In this document: positions 1 through 8,342 of the stretch, in pieces | How positions within the stretch are numbered: position 1 is the stretch's first letter | Layout of the letters: the number at the start of each line of letters is the position of its first letter | NCBI RefSeq assembly: GCF_007859735.1 | Contig: NZ_SIHI01000010.1 | Location: 1-64,000, forward strand | Source: Thalassoglobus neptunius | GTDB taxonomy: Bacteria > Planctomycetota > Planctomycetia > Planctomycetales > Planctomycetaceae | Length of the DNA stretch: 64,000 bases | Direction of reading: 5' to 3' | Position numbers and translations under genes: made by a program | Notes under the pieces: generated by a model | The model's input: only the letters and a program-made list of their open reading frames with translations | What the model was told of the DNA's origin: nothing | Database searches by the model: none

Positions 1-131
1 CCCACAACTCACCCTGAACTTCCGATTTCCGTCGCCCCAACGCCATCGTTTCCTCCTTGATCAACTCCAACTGCTGAAAGATAATTCATCTCCCCCATCA
101 ATGCGAGTTTTTCAACGGGCTGCTAGAACCT

Positions 132-1337
132 TCAACCAACCGCAACCGGCTCACGAACTTCAGTTTCAACAACCGTCCGTCGCTGTTGATGCCTTGTTCG
201 TGACGTGCGTTTCCGCCACCAGATGACAACGCCGGTGACGTACAGGATTGCGGGGGTCAGCCCGAGGACAAACACGACCCACCGACCAAAAAGACCGAAG
301 GCTTCCCCGTTGTGCAGTGGAAACTGCCAGGCGAAGAAGATGTCGGCGGCGGTTTCCTCTTCCGGATTCCGCACAGCGACAATTTCCCCACTGTAGCGGT
401 CGAGGAACACTTGCGTCCGCCCGTACGAACGCTGAACTTCGTCCGACTGTCGAAAGGCAACTTCGTAGACGCCATCTTCCCGTCGAGGTGGATGAAGATG
501 ATCCAGCCTGGCATTCGGAAAACGCTGCGAAGCAATCTCGATCGCTTCATCGAGAGTGATTCCTTCTCCGTTTTCCGATGGGGCGGATTTCAATCTCCGG
601 GGACCTTCCGTCGTTGCAGCGAACTTAGAAATGACATCCCGGAAAACGGTCGGAAACTCCATATAAACACCTGTGAACGTGATCACGAGGAGAAAGACTG
701 CCGTGAACGCCCCAACCGATTTATGCAAGTCGTAGTTAAATCGGGGACCGCTTCGAATCGCGATTGCGGCTCGGATTCCACTCTTTAAGAGTGGCCACCA
801 CAAATAAATCCCGGAAAGCAGAGAGATCAGAATCAACAGGCCGAGCACACCAACGATGATCCCACCAACCGATCCACCCAACAACCGGAAGTGAAGTCGA
901 TAGATCCAGGTCATCAGATCTTCGCCCCAAACACGCTGGCCTGTCACCTCCGCCGTATAAGGATCAACATGCACAGCAGTGAAAGTGCGATGTTCTCGTG
1001 TTCCACCAGTGAACCAGACGGTCCAGACTCCATTCTCAACCCGTGGAACCGTCGCGGACGTCGCCTTCCGATCACCGGGATAAGCGGACTCGGCAGCATC
1101 AATGATGCTCTGAATCGGTTGCTTTTCCCCTTGCCCCTGTGTGAGAAGAATATCTGGGTTCAACCACTCATCGATGGCATGATCGAATACTAAAATGCTC
1201 CCGGTCAGCCCAAGGAGCACAAAGAAGAGGCCCACCGTCAGCCCTAGCCATCGATGGACTTTCAACCACAATCTACGGAACCGCAATCGGGAGCTTTCGG
1301 ACCGAGGCGCAGATTCTGTTTGAGTTATTTCATTCAC
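132..1337 (-). CDS. PepSY-associated transmembrane protein
   Basis: This 401-residue membrane protein belongs to the PepSY/PiuB type, whose members are often linked to iron uptake or ferric-siderophore reduction. The first membrane helix lies at about residues 28-50 (WLGLTVGLFFVLLGLTGSI), with further helices near 155-180, 205-230 and 355-375. The PepSY-like stretches between them (for example TLDEAIEIASQRFPNARL) sit outside the membrane core. Histidines in helix 1 (KVHRWLG) and in LHKSVGAF fit the heme- or metal-binding histidines seen in such families, but binding is inferred. It is the last gene of a three-gene leftward operon, 6 bp behind the lipoprotein gene. The palindrome upstream of the operon supports an iron-related role. 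Substrate unknown. Confidence 0.85.
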   Translation of the reverse strand: MNEITQTESAPRSESSRLRFRRLWLKVHRWLGLTVGLFFVLLGLTGSILVFDHAIDEWLNPDILLTQGQGEKQPIQSIIDAAESAYPGDRKATSATVPRVENGVWTVWFTGGTREHRTFTAVHVDPYTAEVTGQRVWGEDLMTWIYRLHFRLLGGSVGGIIVGVLGLLILISLLSGIYLWWPLLKSGIRAAIAIRSGPRFNYDLHKSVGAFTAVFLLVITFTGVYMEFPTVFRDVISKFAATTEGPRRLKSAPSENGEGITLDEAIEIASQRFPNARLDHLHPPRREDGVYEVAFRQSDEVQRSYGRTQVFLDRYSGEIVAVRNPEEETAADIFFAWQFPLHNGEAFGLFGRWVVFVLGLTPAILYVTGVVIWWRKRTSRTRHQQRRTVVETEVREPVAVG

Positions 1338-1343
1338 AGGATG

Positions 1344-1856
1344 CTATCTCGCTAAATCCGGTCCGGGAACTCTTTTTCGTCTCTTGCCTGCCTGCTCGCT
1401 GGTGCTGACTTTTGCATCGGTGATTTCAATGAGAGGAATCTCGTTGTCCTCCTCCGCGATCGTCACTGTCCACTGCGATTTCCGCGGATCTCGATAAGCA
1501 CCGTTCAACCGATCCGCCAGCGTCGGAGAGTTCACATCCGGTGACCACTTGATTGTGACCGAATACTGACCGGGAGGAGCCCCGTCCCCCATTTCGTAAG
1601 TCGAAAGCGTGAAGGTTCCATCTTCTTCGACGAGCCCCCACGGGAGCGAATTGCGAACGTCTGTCGCTTCGCCTGTCGGGTGCAGTTCCACCAGCGCGCC
1701 CACAGGATTCTCTCCATTAATGGTGAGAGTTCCCCGTGCAGGGTAGGTATCGGCCTGCCAGTCGGCTTTCCCACATCCAACAACAAGTGTGAGAGTCACC
1801 GCCAAGAGAGAGACGGACGATCGTTTGTTTATGAAGTTCAATTGTTGCGGGAACAT
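1344..1856 (-). CDS. Small lipoprotein with carboxypeptidase-regulatory-like fold
   Basis: A 170-residue predicted lipoprotein. The N-terminal hydrophobic stretch ends in a lipobox (LVVGC, Cys about residue 28). The remainder (ARGTLTINGENPVGALVELHP, then DGTFTLSTYE and PPGQYSVTIKW) has the spacing of a transthyretin-like carboxypeptidase-regulatory beta sandwich. Such small lipoproteins commonly follow DUF1559 genes in planctomycetes. The start codon lies just after the DUF1559 stop with AAGG immediately before it, so the two are probably translationally coupled. Function unknown; surface or periplasmic location is inferred from the signal peptide. Confidence 0.75.
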   Translation of the reverse strand: MFPQQLNFINKRSSVSLLAVTLTLVVGCGKADWQADTYPARGTLTINGENPVGALVELHPTGEATDVRNSLPWGLVEEDGTFTLSTYEMGDGAPPGQYSVTIKWSPDVNSPTLADRLNGAYRDPRKSQWTVTIAEEDNEIPLIEITDAKVSTSEQAGKRRKRVPGPDLAR

Positions 1857-1859
1857 ACC

Positions 1860-2783
1860 TTAGAATTCCCCGACAATTTCGTTGCCATTGATCGAAGTCA
1901 ACGCGCTGAGCAAATTCATGTCGATGTTCTCGCTCAGAAAACGACCTGACCCATCTGCGAGGCAGATTTGAACTCCACCGACGTGGAACGAGAACGCAGC
2001 GCTGTAGAGGTTACTGACGTTGATGATTTCATTGCCCACGTAGTACCTGACACTCGGTGGGCCACCGCCTGAATCGGGTGTCACCCGAAAGTTGTACAGC
2101 CATCCCGAATTAAAGTAGCCCGTCCAACTTCGATACTCACCATCCCAGCCGTCAGGAGCTGTCGTGTTTTGCATCCCGACATAAAGCGAAGATCGACCGG
2201 CGGATTCGTAAATCATGATCGTGTTGGTCAGTCCGTCGGTCACATCGCGAAACCTTCGAAATGTGTTCTGATCAAACATCGACTTGCCGGGACTGTCGTC
2301 AGTCAGCCATCCGGTATCACTCCGAAGGCAGGTGTAGTCCGACGTCTGAAATCCACTGTTGGGTTCAGGAATTCCCGCTCCTGGAGTCGACGGACACTGG
2401 TAGGCAACCGGCATCAGCTGCGCGAGATCTTCGTTGTTCTCATGATCCCAGCGAACGTTGAAGTCGTAGAGATTTGCGGTATTTCCCGCGTCGAGGTAGG
2501 GAAGAATCGCCACATTGACATGGGCAGTGCGAAGTGGATCGGCCCACAAACCGTCCCAGTCCACCCAGCCCGGAGCCAGACTGTTGTACGTATCGTGGTA
2601 ATTGTGCAAAGCCAATCCGATTTGCTTCATGTTGTTTTTGCACTGTGTCCTTCGAGCAGCCTCGCGAGCCTGCTGGACAGCCGGGAGCAACAATGCAATC
2701 AGAATGGCGATGATAGCGATCACCACCAGTAATTCGATGAGCGTAAAGCCCGGACGGCGCTTGGAAGAGTTGCGATAGATCAT
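1860..2783 (-). CDS. DUF1559 protein with prepilin-type N-terminus
   Basis: This 307-residue protein opens with a type IV prepilin-like signal: a basic leader (RNSSKRRPG), then [20 protein letters not shown] with the +5 glutamate. The DUF1559 hallmark [15 protein letters not shown] and the planctomycete C-terminal pattern ([21 protein letters not shown]) follow. The family is massively expanded in planctomycetes. Members are taken to be pseudopilin-like envelope proteins, but their task is not known. I place the start at the ATG at 2783, because the residues upstream of it in frame do not belong to the leader. It is the first gene of the lipoprotein/PepSY operon. Confidence 0.88.
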   Translation of the reverse strand: MIYRNSSKRRPGFTLIELLVVIAIIAILIALLLPAVQQAREAARRTQCKNNMKQIGLALHNYHDTYNSLAPGWVDWDGLWADPLRTAHVNVAILPYLDAGNTANLYDFNVRWDHENNEDLAQLMPVAYQCPSTPGAGIPEPNSGFQTSDYTCLRSDTGWLTDDSPGKSMFDQNTFRRFRDVTDGLTNTIMIYESAGRSSLYVGMQNTTAPDGWDGEYRSWTGYFNSGWLYNFRVTPDSGGGPPSVRYYVGNEIINVSNLYSAAFSFHVGGVQICLADGSGRFLSENIDMNLLSALTSINGNEIVGEF

Positions 2784-2925
2784 ACGAATCGCCTTTTGGA
2801 GGACAGTGAACAGACTCGTCGAATGCACGGTTCAACGACCGCTCATTCGTTGCTTCGAGTCCACCTGACTCGCTTTGGCTGGCGATATCGCGCTGGCTAA
2901 TCACTCGCAGGAAGCAGAATGCTAC

Positions 2926-2940
2926 TGAGACTCAGTCTCA
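2926..2940. promoter_or_regulatory. 15-bp perfect 7-1-7 palindrome, Fur-like operator
   Basis: The sequence TGAGACTCAGTCTCA is a perfect inverted repeat with one central base, the 7-1-7 geometry of Fur-family boxes. An identical 15-mer lies at 63188-63202 in front of the bacterioferritin-associated ferredoxin gene. Position at the putative transcription start and the iron-related neighbours suggest a repressor site. The regulator itself is not in this window. Confidence 0.6.
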
Positions 2941-2944
2941 AATG

Positions 2945-2974
2945 AATATGGTTTAACAAACTCGAACAAGACAA
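2945..2974 (-). promoter_or_regulatory. Candidate sigma-70-type promoter of the DUF1559/PepSY operon
   Basis: On the minus strand TTGTCT (2974-2969) and CATATT (2950-2945) are 18 bp apart. The palindrome at 2926-2940 begins 4 bases after the -10 element, so a protein bound there would cover the transcription start. Assigned by eye only. Confidence 0.4.
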
Positions 2975-3187
2975 TGCAATCGCGCTGCTGAAGATTTTCG
3001 AAGTTCGGAAAAGAACGCTTTAAAACAGGAAATCTTGATATTTTCAGCCGAAAACAGTCCCGAAAAGAAAGGGGAGAGCTAATCAGAGAATGCTCTCGCC
3101 ACCAGAAGCGAAAACGCCCGCGATGCCTGCACTTCCCAGACATTCGCATGACAGCGGACCAGCATCCGCAAAGAGGTGCCCAACAAA

Positions 3188-3236
3188 AGTGCCCCCACAA
3201 GGAATCGAACCTTGAACCTACTGATTAAGAGTCAGT
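3188..3236. repeat. attL, 49-bp tRNA-Lys-derived core
   Basis: This copy of the core matches 41355-41403 without a mismatch and stops matching on both sides. It corresponds to nucleotides 27-73 of the tRNA-Lys plus two bases beyond, so it contains the anticodon arm, T arm and acceptor 3' strand but no 5' half. It is therefore the displaced original 3' end, not a functional tRNA. Confidence 0.93.
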
Positions 3237-3280
3237 AATTAGCGACGGAAAAGGAATCTCACAAGCAAAAGAGGCCATCG

Positions 3281-3325
3281 AAAAGACCAGCCCTCAGAGA
3301 ATAGGGGTTTGGTCTTTTCTTTTTG
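3281..3325. terminator. Strong hairpin terminator just inside attL
   Basis: AAAAGACCA (3281-3289) pairs perfectly with TGGTCTTTT (3310-3318), with an inner CCCT/AGGG pairing, followed by CTTTTT. The leading A-run would give a T-run on the other strand, so it may act both ways and insulate prophage from host transcription. Confidence 0.75.
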
Positions 3326-3470
3326 GGTAACCAAATGAGCAACCAGAAAAAAGTCCTCCGGCCCTCTCTCGGCCCGGTTGAAAAGATTTCCGAAAACAAT
3401 CACTGAGATTCAATGCTATTGGGTTGTTTCTCTCGAATTCCTCAGGCCCTTTTTAAGGCCCTCGTCTGAA

Positions 3471-3488
3471 TTGTTGTAGCGTCAACAA
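3471..3488. promoter_or_regulatory. Operator-like inverted repeat before the early operon
   Basis: TTGTTG (3471-3476) and CAACAA (3483-3488) form an exact 6-bp inverted repeat with a 6-bp spacer, 25 bp upstream of the first early gene. A GGCC-CTTTTTAA-GGCC hairpin lies just before it. I could not pick a convincing -35/-10 pair, so the link to early-promoter control is inferred from position. Confidence 0.35.
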
Positions 3489-3513
3489 CTTTCAAAAGAG
3501 GAGAGAATAAAAC

Positions 3514-3930
3514 ATGAGTTGCTTTTCAAAAAACGGGGCCGAGAGAATTACAACCAGGGAAGCGATTGCGGGCCGGGGGGAACGGGCCCTGAAAGCTTCG
3601 GGCCTGAATGCTCGGAGTATGGCATCAAGTTGCGAGACGGTCTCCGGGTTCTCTGAAATCTGGCCAGCAATGCGGCGGGCCGGTTGGCCTGGGCTCAATC
3701 CTCAAATCAACAAAGAGAAAGCCTTTTGTTGTTGGGTTCTCGTTTCCCTCGGGGTTCCAGTCTCAACAATCGAGAAGGCTCTCGGGGTGAGAGATCATCA
3801 AATCACCAGCAACTCTCAGGCGATTCATGAGTGCGTTTCCTCGACTCTGGACCTCAACCGGGAACCAACGGAGGAGGAACTCCAAGGGGTTGAGGAGTGG
3901 CTCGAATCGGAGGGAATCCTCGATGATTGA
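3514..3930 (+). CDS. First early gene, possible DNA-binding protein
   Basis: A 138-residue protein of unknown function, the first gene of the early operon. The start is ATG with a good ribosome site (AGAGGAGAG) 8-10 bases upstream. Residues about 80-100 (GVPVSTIEKALGVRDHQITS) have the spacing of a helix-turn-helix, so a regulatory or terminase-small-like role is possible, though position argues for an early regulator. The C-terminus is acidic (TEEELQGVEEWLESEG). I do not recognise a family. Its 3' end overlaps the next small gene. Confidence 0.65.
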   Translation: MSCFSKNGAERITTREAIAGRGERALKASGLNARSMASSCETVSGFSEIWPAMRRAGWPGLNPQINKEKAFCCWVLVSLGVPVSTIEKALGVRDHQITSNSQAIHECVSSTLDLNREPTEEELQGVEEWLESEGILDD

Positions 3931-4027
3931 TTTCCTTGATTCTCTCAGGACTCTCCAGGCTCTTTTAGCCTTTCTTTCCGGCCTCTTTTTCGCGGCTCTT
4001 TTCTGGTCTCTTTTCGGGGAAGAATGA
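3923..4027 (+). CDS. 34-residue membrane peptide
   Basis: A very small gene whose ATG overlaps the end of the upstream gene, with GGAGGG 10 bases before it. The product is almost entirely one hydrophobic helix (LQALLAFLSGLFFAALFWSLF). It is the first of four consecutive tiny membrane proteins. Similar clusters in temperate phages include superinfection-exclusion or lysis-modulating proteins, but nothing here proves either. Confidence 0.6.
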   Translation: MIDFLDSLRTLQALLAFLSGLFFAALFWSLFGEE

Positions 4028-4170
4028 TGTTCTTTGCTGGTCTAACAATCGGAGTCTTTCTCGGTTTGGTCTCTATTCTCTTTCCCTTCCTTTGGGTTGC
4101 ATTCTCAGAGGTAAACAAGAAAGCCGATCAAGAGGCCTCTCGGCTCCTGAGAAGGTTCCTTCCTTTCTAA
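4024..4170 (+). CDS. 48-residue membrane protein
   Basis: It starts at ATG overlapping the preceding TGA (ATGATGTTC) with GGGGAAG upstream. One transmembrane segment lies at about residues 3-28 (FAGLTIGVFLGLVSILFPFL), followed by a basic, probably cytoplasmic tail (KKADQEASRLLRRF). A second in-frame ATG follows directly. No family recognised. The coupled spacing supports it being a real gene. Confidence 0.6.
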   Translation: MMFFAGLTIGVFLGLVSILFPFLWVAFSEVNKKADQEASRLLRRFLPF

Positions 4171-4186
4171 AAAATCATGGTGGCTC

Positions 4187-4369
4187 ATGTTCGAATTTAT
4201 TGCGGTTCCGGTTGTCGTTTTCGTCCTGACTCTCGTCCTCACGGTGTTCGGTGCAATGGTTCTTTTTGTCCTGGATGTTATCCGGCAAGCCGAGGAAATC
4301 GAACTTGAGCCGGATGAGTTCTGGCTCCGGTTCGGCTCGGAAATCGAGGAGGCCGGCTGGCATGAATGA
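4187..4369 (+). CDS. 60-residue membrane protein
   Basis: One long hydrophobic segment spans residues 3-31 (FIAVPVVVFVLTLVLTVFGA), followed by an acidic tail (EEIELEPDEFW). Unknown function. It belongs to the early run of tiny membrane proteins, and the next gene starts inside its last codons. Confidence 0.6.
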   Translation: MFEFIAVPVVVFVLTLVLTVFGAMVLFVLDVIRQAEEIELEPDEFWLRFGSEIEEAGWHE

Positions 4370-4475
4370 GTTGACTGAATATCTCATTCTCTTTGCGGTC
4401 TGGATCGGTGTTCCGGTCCTCATGACTCAAATTCTCATTCTCCTGATTGTCGAGTATCTGGCAATCCATACATAA
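4362..4475 (+). CDS. 37-residue membrane peptide
   Basis: The ATG at 4362 overlaps the end of the upstream gene and has GGAGG about 8 bases before it. The peptide is a single hydrophobic stretch (LILFAVWIGVPVLMTQILIL) with a polar N-terminus. It is the last of the four tandem membrane peptides. Function unknown. Confidence 0.55.
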   Translation: MNELTEYLILFAVWIGVPVLMTQILILLIVEYLAIHT

Positions 4476-4484
4476 GGTTTTTCA

Positions 4485-4736
4485 ATGAGTTGTTTCTTCC
4501 ATCGCACAACATTCCGAGGCGGTCTGGCTGTCCGTCAACCTAAGGTTCCCCACTACATCGAGGGGATTGACGGAAAAATGGTTCTTCAAAACGCAGAAGT
4601 TTTCGACATGACTCCGAAACATGCTTTTCCCGATGAGTGGAACTCTTTTCTCCTTTCCAGTGGAGGGCTCCCTCGGGGGTTTCGATCGGGAGCAAAAACT
4701 CCTCCCTCCTCGGGCCGATGGGAGGCCTCAGAATGA
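4485..4736 (+). CDS. 83-residue protein of unknown function
   Basis: A small basic protein preceded by AAGG and followed by a 4-bp overlap (ATGA) with the Sak4-like ATPase gene. No motif recognised. The C-terminal part is rich in Gly, Ser and Pro. The tight coupling suggests it is expressed with the recombination module. Confidence 0.55.
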   Translation: MSCFFHRTTFRGGLAVRQPKVPHYIEGIDGKMVLQNAEVFDMTPKHAFPDEWNSFLLSSGGLPRGFRSGAKTPPSSGRWEASE

Positions 4737-5389
4737 GCTATCCCGTTCTCATCCTCGGAGAATCCGGGGCCGGCAAGAGTTCCTCTCTGAGGAATCTTGA
4801 TCCGATTCAATGCCTCCTCCTCCAGGTTCTCCCGAAACCTCTCCCGTTTCCGTCTCAGGGTTGGGAGAAGTTTCAGAACTCATCCGGCTCAATTTTCCAG
4901 ACGGATAATCCGGAGACGATTCAGAAGGGTATCGAGTCAGCGGCCCGGCTCGGGCGGGATATCGTCATTGTGGACGATTTTCAATACCTGATGGCCAATG
5001 AATTTATGCGGAGATCCTCAGAGAAGGGTTTCGATAAGTTCACGGAAATTGGCCGGAAAGCCTGGGATACGATCCAGACTGCAATCAATCTCCCTGAGCC
5101 GATCCGAGTTTATTTCCTCTGGCACGTTGAGACCTCTCAGGAGGGAAAGCTCAAGGCCAAGACTATTGGAAAGATGCTCGATGAGAAGGTGACGATTGAG
5201 GGGATGTTTTCAATCGTCCTCCGGTCTTTTATCGATCCTGAAAACCGGGCCTACCGTTTCGCGACTCAGAGCAACGGTTTTGATCCGGTCAAAACTCCCT
5301 GGGGGATGTTCCAGGAATCAACCATCGAAAACGATCTCTCCATTGTGGAGCGGTCAATCACGTCCTTTTACGGAATTCGAAATGATTGA
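4733..5389 (+). CDS. RecA-like ATPase of Sak4/AAA_24 type
   Basis: A 218-residue NTPase. Walker A is GESGAGKS at residues 9-16 and Walker B is IVIVDD at 77-82. A later strand (VYFLWHVETS) resembles the RecA-fold sensor strand. Size and layout fit phage Sak4-like single-strand annealing ATPases. The DUF669 protein two genes downstream is the SSB-like partner that often accompanies them. The start is ATG overlapping the preceding stop; the open frame extends upstream but without coding character. Role inferred: recombination or replication of phage DNA. Confidence 0.75.
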   Translation: MSYPVLILGESGAGKSSSLRNLDPIQCLLLQVLPKPLPFPSQGWEKFQNSSGSIFQTDNPETIQKGIESAARLGRDIVIVDDFQYLMANEFMRRSSEKGFDKFTEIGRKAWDTIQTAINLPEPIRVYFLWHVETSQEGKLKAKTIGKMLDEKVTIEGMFSIVLRSFIDPENRAYRFATQSNGFDPVKTPWGMFQESTIENDLSIVERSITSFYGIRND

Positions 5390-5702
5390 TCTCAGCAACG
5401 TTTCCAGCCTTCTACTTCTTCGGGAACTTCAAAGCCGATTCTCAGCCCTGGTTGTTGCGGGCCGGCTCGACATTGAAGGCAAGTCTCACGAGCCAGTTTT
5501 CCTTTACGGGGATCGGTTCGATTGTATGGCTCTCAGCTTCCTGGCTCTCCATCAAGCCTCTCAGGGAGATCCTGGGGACGGTGGAATTCTGAATGATCGA
5601 CCTGAGCCAGATGTTCCGAGCCCGGAACTCTTGAAGGCTCGGGCCGATGTAGTCCGGGCTTTCGATGAGGCTCTGAGGCGACATACCAAGCCGGGGAACT
5701 AG
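5382..5702 (+). CDS. 106-residue early protein of unknown function
   Basis: The ATG overlaps the last codons of the ATPase gene (8 bases). The protein has an N-terminal helical half (VSSLLLLRELQSRFSALVVA) and a conserved-looking middle (GDRFDCMALSFLALHQAS). No family recognised. It lies between the Sak4-like and SSB-like genes and is probably co-translated with them. Confidence 0.6.
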   Translation: MIDLSNVSSLLLLRELQSRFSALVVAGRLDIEGKSHEPVFLYGDRFDCMALSFLALHQASQGDPGDGGILNDRPEPDVPSPELLKARADVVRAFDEALRRHTKPGN

Positions 5703-5755
5703 GCCAGATCTCTTTTTCACGTTCACTTACTCACGTTTCAAAAAGGTTTCGAAGT

Positions 5756-6289
5756 ATGCAAATCGATTATGATTCACTCCCCGAGGGCTCAATTGGTTTT
5801 GACCCGTTGCCAGTCGGGGATTATCCGTTTCTCATCTCGGGAGTTGAAGACAAAAACAACAATCAGGGCCGGCCCTACGGAGTCAAATTCGAATTCACAA
5901 TTGAGGGGTCGAAATACGCCGGTCGAAAGCTCTTTGAGTTTCTCAACCTCGGTCACGACAACCCAGCGGCCCGAGATCTTGCAGGAAAAATACTCCGGGC
6001 GATTGTTCACGCGATCGGAAAGAGCCGGATTGCCAACACTCAGGAACTCATCGGAGGCCGGGGAGTGGTGAAGGTTGGACAGAAGCGAAACAAGGAGGGG
6101 GAACTCGAAAACGTAATCCGGGACTATTCTCCCTCAAAGAATCCCTACGCTAACGGCTCTGGTTTCACGGCTCCTCCTCAGGCCCCTCCTCAGCAGGCTC
6201 CTCCCCCTCAGCAACAGCCTCCTCAACAATATCAGGCTCCTCCGGCTCAGCAGTACCAGCAAGGGCCTCCAGAATCGAGCACGTTCTAG
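5756..6289 (+). CDS. DUF669 single-strand-DNA-binding-like protein
   Basis: A 177-residue protein matching the DUF669 pattern: FDPLPVGDYPFLISGVEDK at residues 15-33, then GVKFEFTIEG and GRKLFEFLNLGH. The C-terminal third is a Pro/Gln-rich low-complexity tail (about residues 137-172), as in SSB tails. In characterised phages this family binds single-stranded DNA and partners Sak4-type annealing proteins. ATG start with AAAGG upstream. Confidence 0.8.
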   Translation: MQIDYDSLPEGSIGFDPLPVGDYPFLISGVEDKNNNQGRPYGVKFEFTIEGSKYAGRKLFEFLNLGHDNPAARDLAGKILRAIVHAIGKSRIANTQELIGGRGVVKVGQKRNKEGELENVIRDYSPSKNPYANGSGFTAPPQAPPQQAPPPQQQPPQQYQAPPAQQYQQGPPESSTF

Positions 6290-6327
6290 TTTCGATCTCT
6301 CCTGAGTTTTGTTCCTGAGGTTCATTG

Positions 6328-8061
6328 ATGCAGTTGCGATACTATCAGGCCGATTGTGTAGCGGCCTCGTACGAATACGCTCAAACTCACTCCGGCAATT
6401 TCCTCAACGTGATTCCAACCGGAGGGGGAAAAACTCCGATCATTGGGACGATTGCCAAGGATGTTGTTGAGCGGTGGGGAGGCCGGGTTGCGATCATCTC
6501 GCACGTCAAGGAACTCTTGGAACAAGCCGAGGAGACAATCTCAAGGTTTCTCCCCTCCGAGCCGGTTGGAGTCTATTCAGCCGGCCTCGGGAGGAGGGAA
6601 CTCGATAAGAGGGTGACAATCGCCGGAATCCAATCGATCTACCATCGAGCCCACGAACTCGGTCCGGTCAACCTGGTGATTGTCGATGAGGCCCATCTCA
6701 TTCCGATTGAGGGTGAGGGGATGTATCGGCAATTCATCAAAGAGTCGCGGATTGTCCGGCCTCAAACTCGATTGATGGGCCTCACAGCGACACCCTACCG
6801 ATCCGATAGCGGCCTGATCTACGGTCCAGGGATGATCTTTGAGGATGTTGCCTATGAGATCTCAGTTGCGGAACTCATCTCTCAGGGGTTCCTCTCTCCC
6901 CTCCGGAGCAAGAGGGGCCTTGATCTCGATTTTTCAAGCCTTCATCTCCAGGGTGGGGAGTTTATCACAGCCGAGGTTGAGGAACTCTGGAAATCGAAGA
7001 CCGGGCAAGCGGTTTCTGAGATTGTCAGGCTCACACAGGATCGGAACTCAGTTCTCATCTTCTCAGCCTCGGTTCCGAATGGAGTGGACGTTTGTAATCT
7101 CCTTTACGCAATGGGCCAAGATTGTGAATTGATCACAGGTGATTCAACAGATGAAGAAAGGGCCGATGCAATCCGGAGATTTAAGGCCGGCTCTCTGAAA
7201 TACCTGGTGAATTACGGAGTTCTGACAACGGGCTTTGATGCTTGCAATGTCGATTGTCTGGCCATCCTGAGAGTAACGAATTCTCTCTCTCTATTCGTTC
7301 AAATCATGGGCCGAGGCCTCCGGCTCTTTCCAGGCAAAAAAGATTGTCTTGTTCTCGATTTCGGAGGCAATATCGAGCGACACGGCCCGATTGATGCAAT
7401 TGAGCCTCCAGGATCTCGCAAGAGTGAGAAGAAAGAGGCCGGAGAGGCTCCGGGGAAGACTTGCCCGAATTGCAAGGAGGTTGTTGCGGCCTCTCGGGTG
7501 GAATGCCCTGAATGCGGGTATATCTGGCCTCCGAGCGGGCCGAAGCATGAGGAGACAAGCTCCGAGGCGGCTCCAGTGGCCTCGATTGCCGAGCCGGAGA
7601 TTTGGGAGGAGGAAGTCATTGACGTTGTCTATTCGGCTCACCTGAAGAAAGGAGCCGGAGGAGATCATCCAAAAACCCTGAGAGTTGAATACATGTGGGG
7701 GCCTGGAAACTGGGATTCCTACTCTGATTGGATTTGTGTTGAACACTCCGGGTGGGCCGGAGGCAAAGCTCAAGACTGGTGGAAACAAAGAACTGATCAT
7801 CCTTTCGTGAATGATGCCGAGGCAGCGGCCAAGGTAGGAAACCGGAACGGGTTGGCGGCTCCTTACTCAATCACGGTTTGCAAGCAATCGGGCAAAAAGT
7901 ATCCGGAAATCATTGGATACGATCTCGGGCCTAAGGTTGTCGGGCTCTCTGAAGGGTTTCCCGATATTCAACAACAACCAGAGACTCAGGAGCCGGTTGG
8001 AGTGAATGCTCAGCCGGATTTGTTCTCCTGGGGAATCGATGAGGAGGATGTTCCGTTTTGA
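6328..8061 (+). CDS. SF2 DEAH helicase with zinc ribbon
   Basis: A 577-residue superfamily 2 helicase of the type found in phage replication modules. Motif I is PTGGGKT (30-36), motif II DEAH (120-123), motif III TAT (about 153), and motif VI QIMGRGLR (325-332). After the helicase core comes a four-cysteine zinc ribbon (Cys 379, 382, 393, 396). A C-terminal 150-residue region follows that I do not recognise. I start at the ATG at 6328; a TTG directly before it is the alternative. It probably unwinds or remodels DNA during phage replication or recombination. The next gene overlaps by 4 bp. Confidence 0.88.
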   Translation: MQLRYYQADCVAASYEYAQTHSGNFLNVIPTGGGKTPIIGTIAKDVVERWGGRVAIISHVKELLEQAEETISRFLPSEPVGVYSAGLGRRELDKRVTIAGIQSIYHRAHELGPVNLVIVDEAHLIPIEGEGMYRQFIKESRIVRPQTRLMGLTATPYRSDSGLIYGPGMIFEDVAYEISVAELISQGFLSPLRSKRGLDLDFSSLHLQGGEFITAEVEELWKSKTGQAVSEIVRLTQDRNSVLIFSASVPNGVDVCNLLYAMGQDCELITGDSTDEERADAIRRFKAGSLKYLVNYGVLTTGFDACNVDCLAILRVTNSLSLFVQIMGRGLRLFPGKKDCLVLDFGGNIERHGPIDAIEPPGSRKSEKKEAGEAPGKTCPNCKEVVAASRVECPECGYIWPPSGPKHEETSSEAAPVASIAEPEIWEEEVIDVVYSAHLKKGAGGDHPKTLRVEYMWGPGNWDSYSDWICVEHSGWAGGKAQDWWKQRTDHPFVNDAEAAAKVGNRNGLAAPYSITVCKQSGKKYPEIIGYDLGPKVVGLSEGFPDIQQQPETQEPVGVNAQPDLFSWGIDEEDVPF

Positions 8062-8342
8062 GCAGTCATGAACGCAAAGTTGAAGGATACAAAATCCGGA
8101 GACGGATTCTCACTCAGGCAATGGGAGGCAAATGCTCTCAATGCGAATCAACCGAGGAACTTGAATTCCATCATCTCTATCAACGGGAATGGGTGGCGTC
8201 AAAAACGTCTCGGTGGTCTCGGCAACGCCAATATGAGGAGGAGTTTGACAACGGCCTCCTGACTCTTTTATGTGCCGATTGCAACAAGCGAGCCGGGAAG
8301 CCGAGTTCTCCGGCTCCACAGGGAGAGGAGGTGCCGTTTTGA
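8058..8342 (+). CDS. HNH-type zinc-finger nuclease-like protein
   Basis: A 94-residue protein with CSQC near residue 26, EFHHL near 36, a conserved Asn (FDNGLLTLLC) and CADC near 73. This is the Cys4/His-His arrangement of HNH endonucleases. The last histidine of the classical CxxCH end is replaced by Asn, so activity is uncertain. It starts with TTG overlapping the helicase TGA, with GAGGAGG upstream. It could be a replication-associated nuclease or a packaging-related HNH, although those usually sit beside the terminase. Confidence 0.7.
   Translation: MSSHERKVEGYKIRRRILTQAMGGKCSQCESTEELEFHHLYQREWVASKTSRWSRQRQYEEEFDNGLLTLLCADCNKRAGKPSSPAPQGEEVPF

Larger units (their letters stand above)
2784..3187. 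other. Host intergenic region left of the prophage
   Basis: About 400 bp without a convincing gene. It holds the promoter-like sequence and palindrome described separately and then runs into the tRNA-Lys remnant at attL. Before integration this DNA lay directly downstream of the tRNA-Lys gene. I see no further RNA gene or reading frame that I would defend. Confidence 0.6.
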
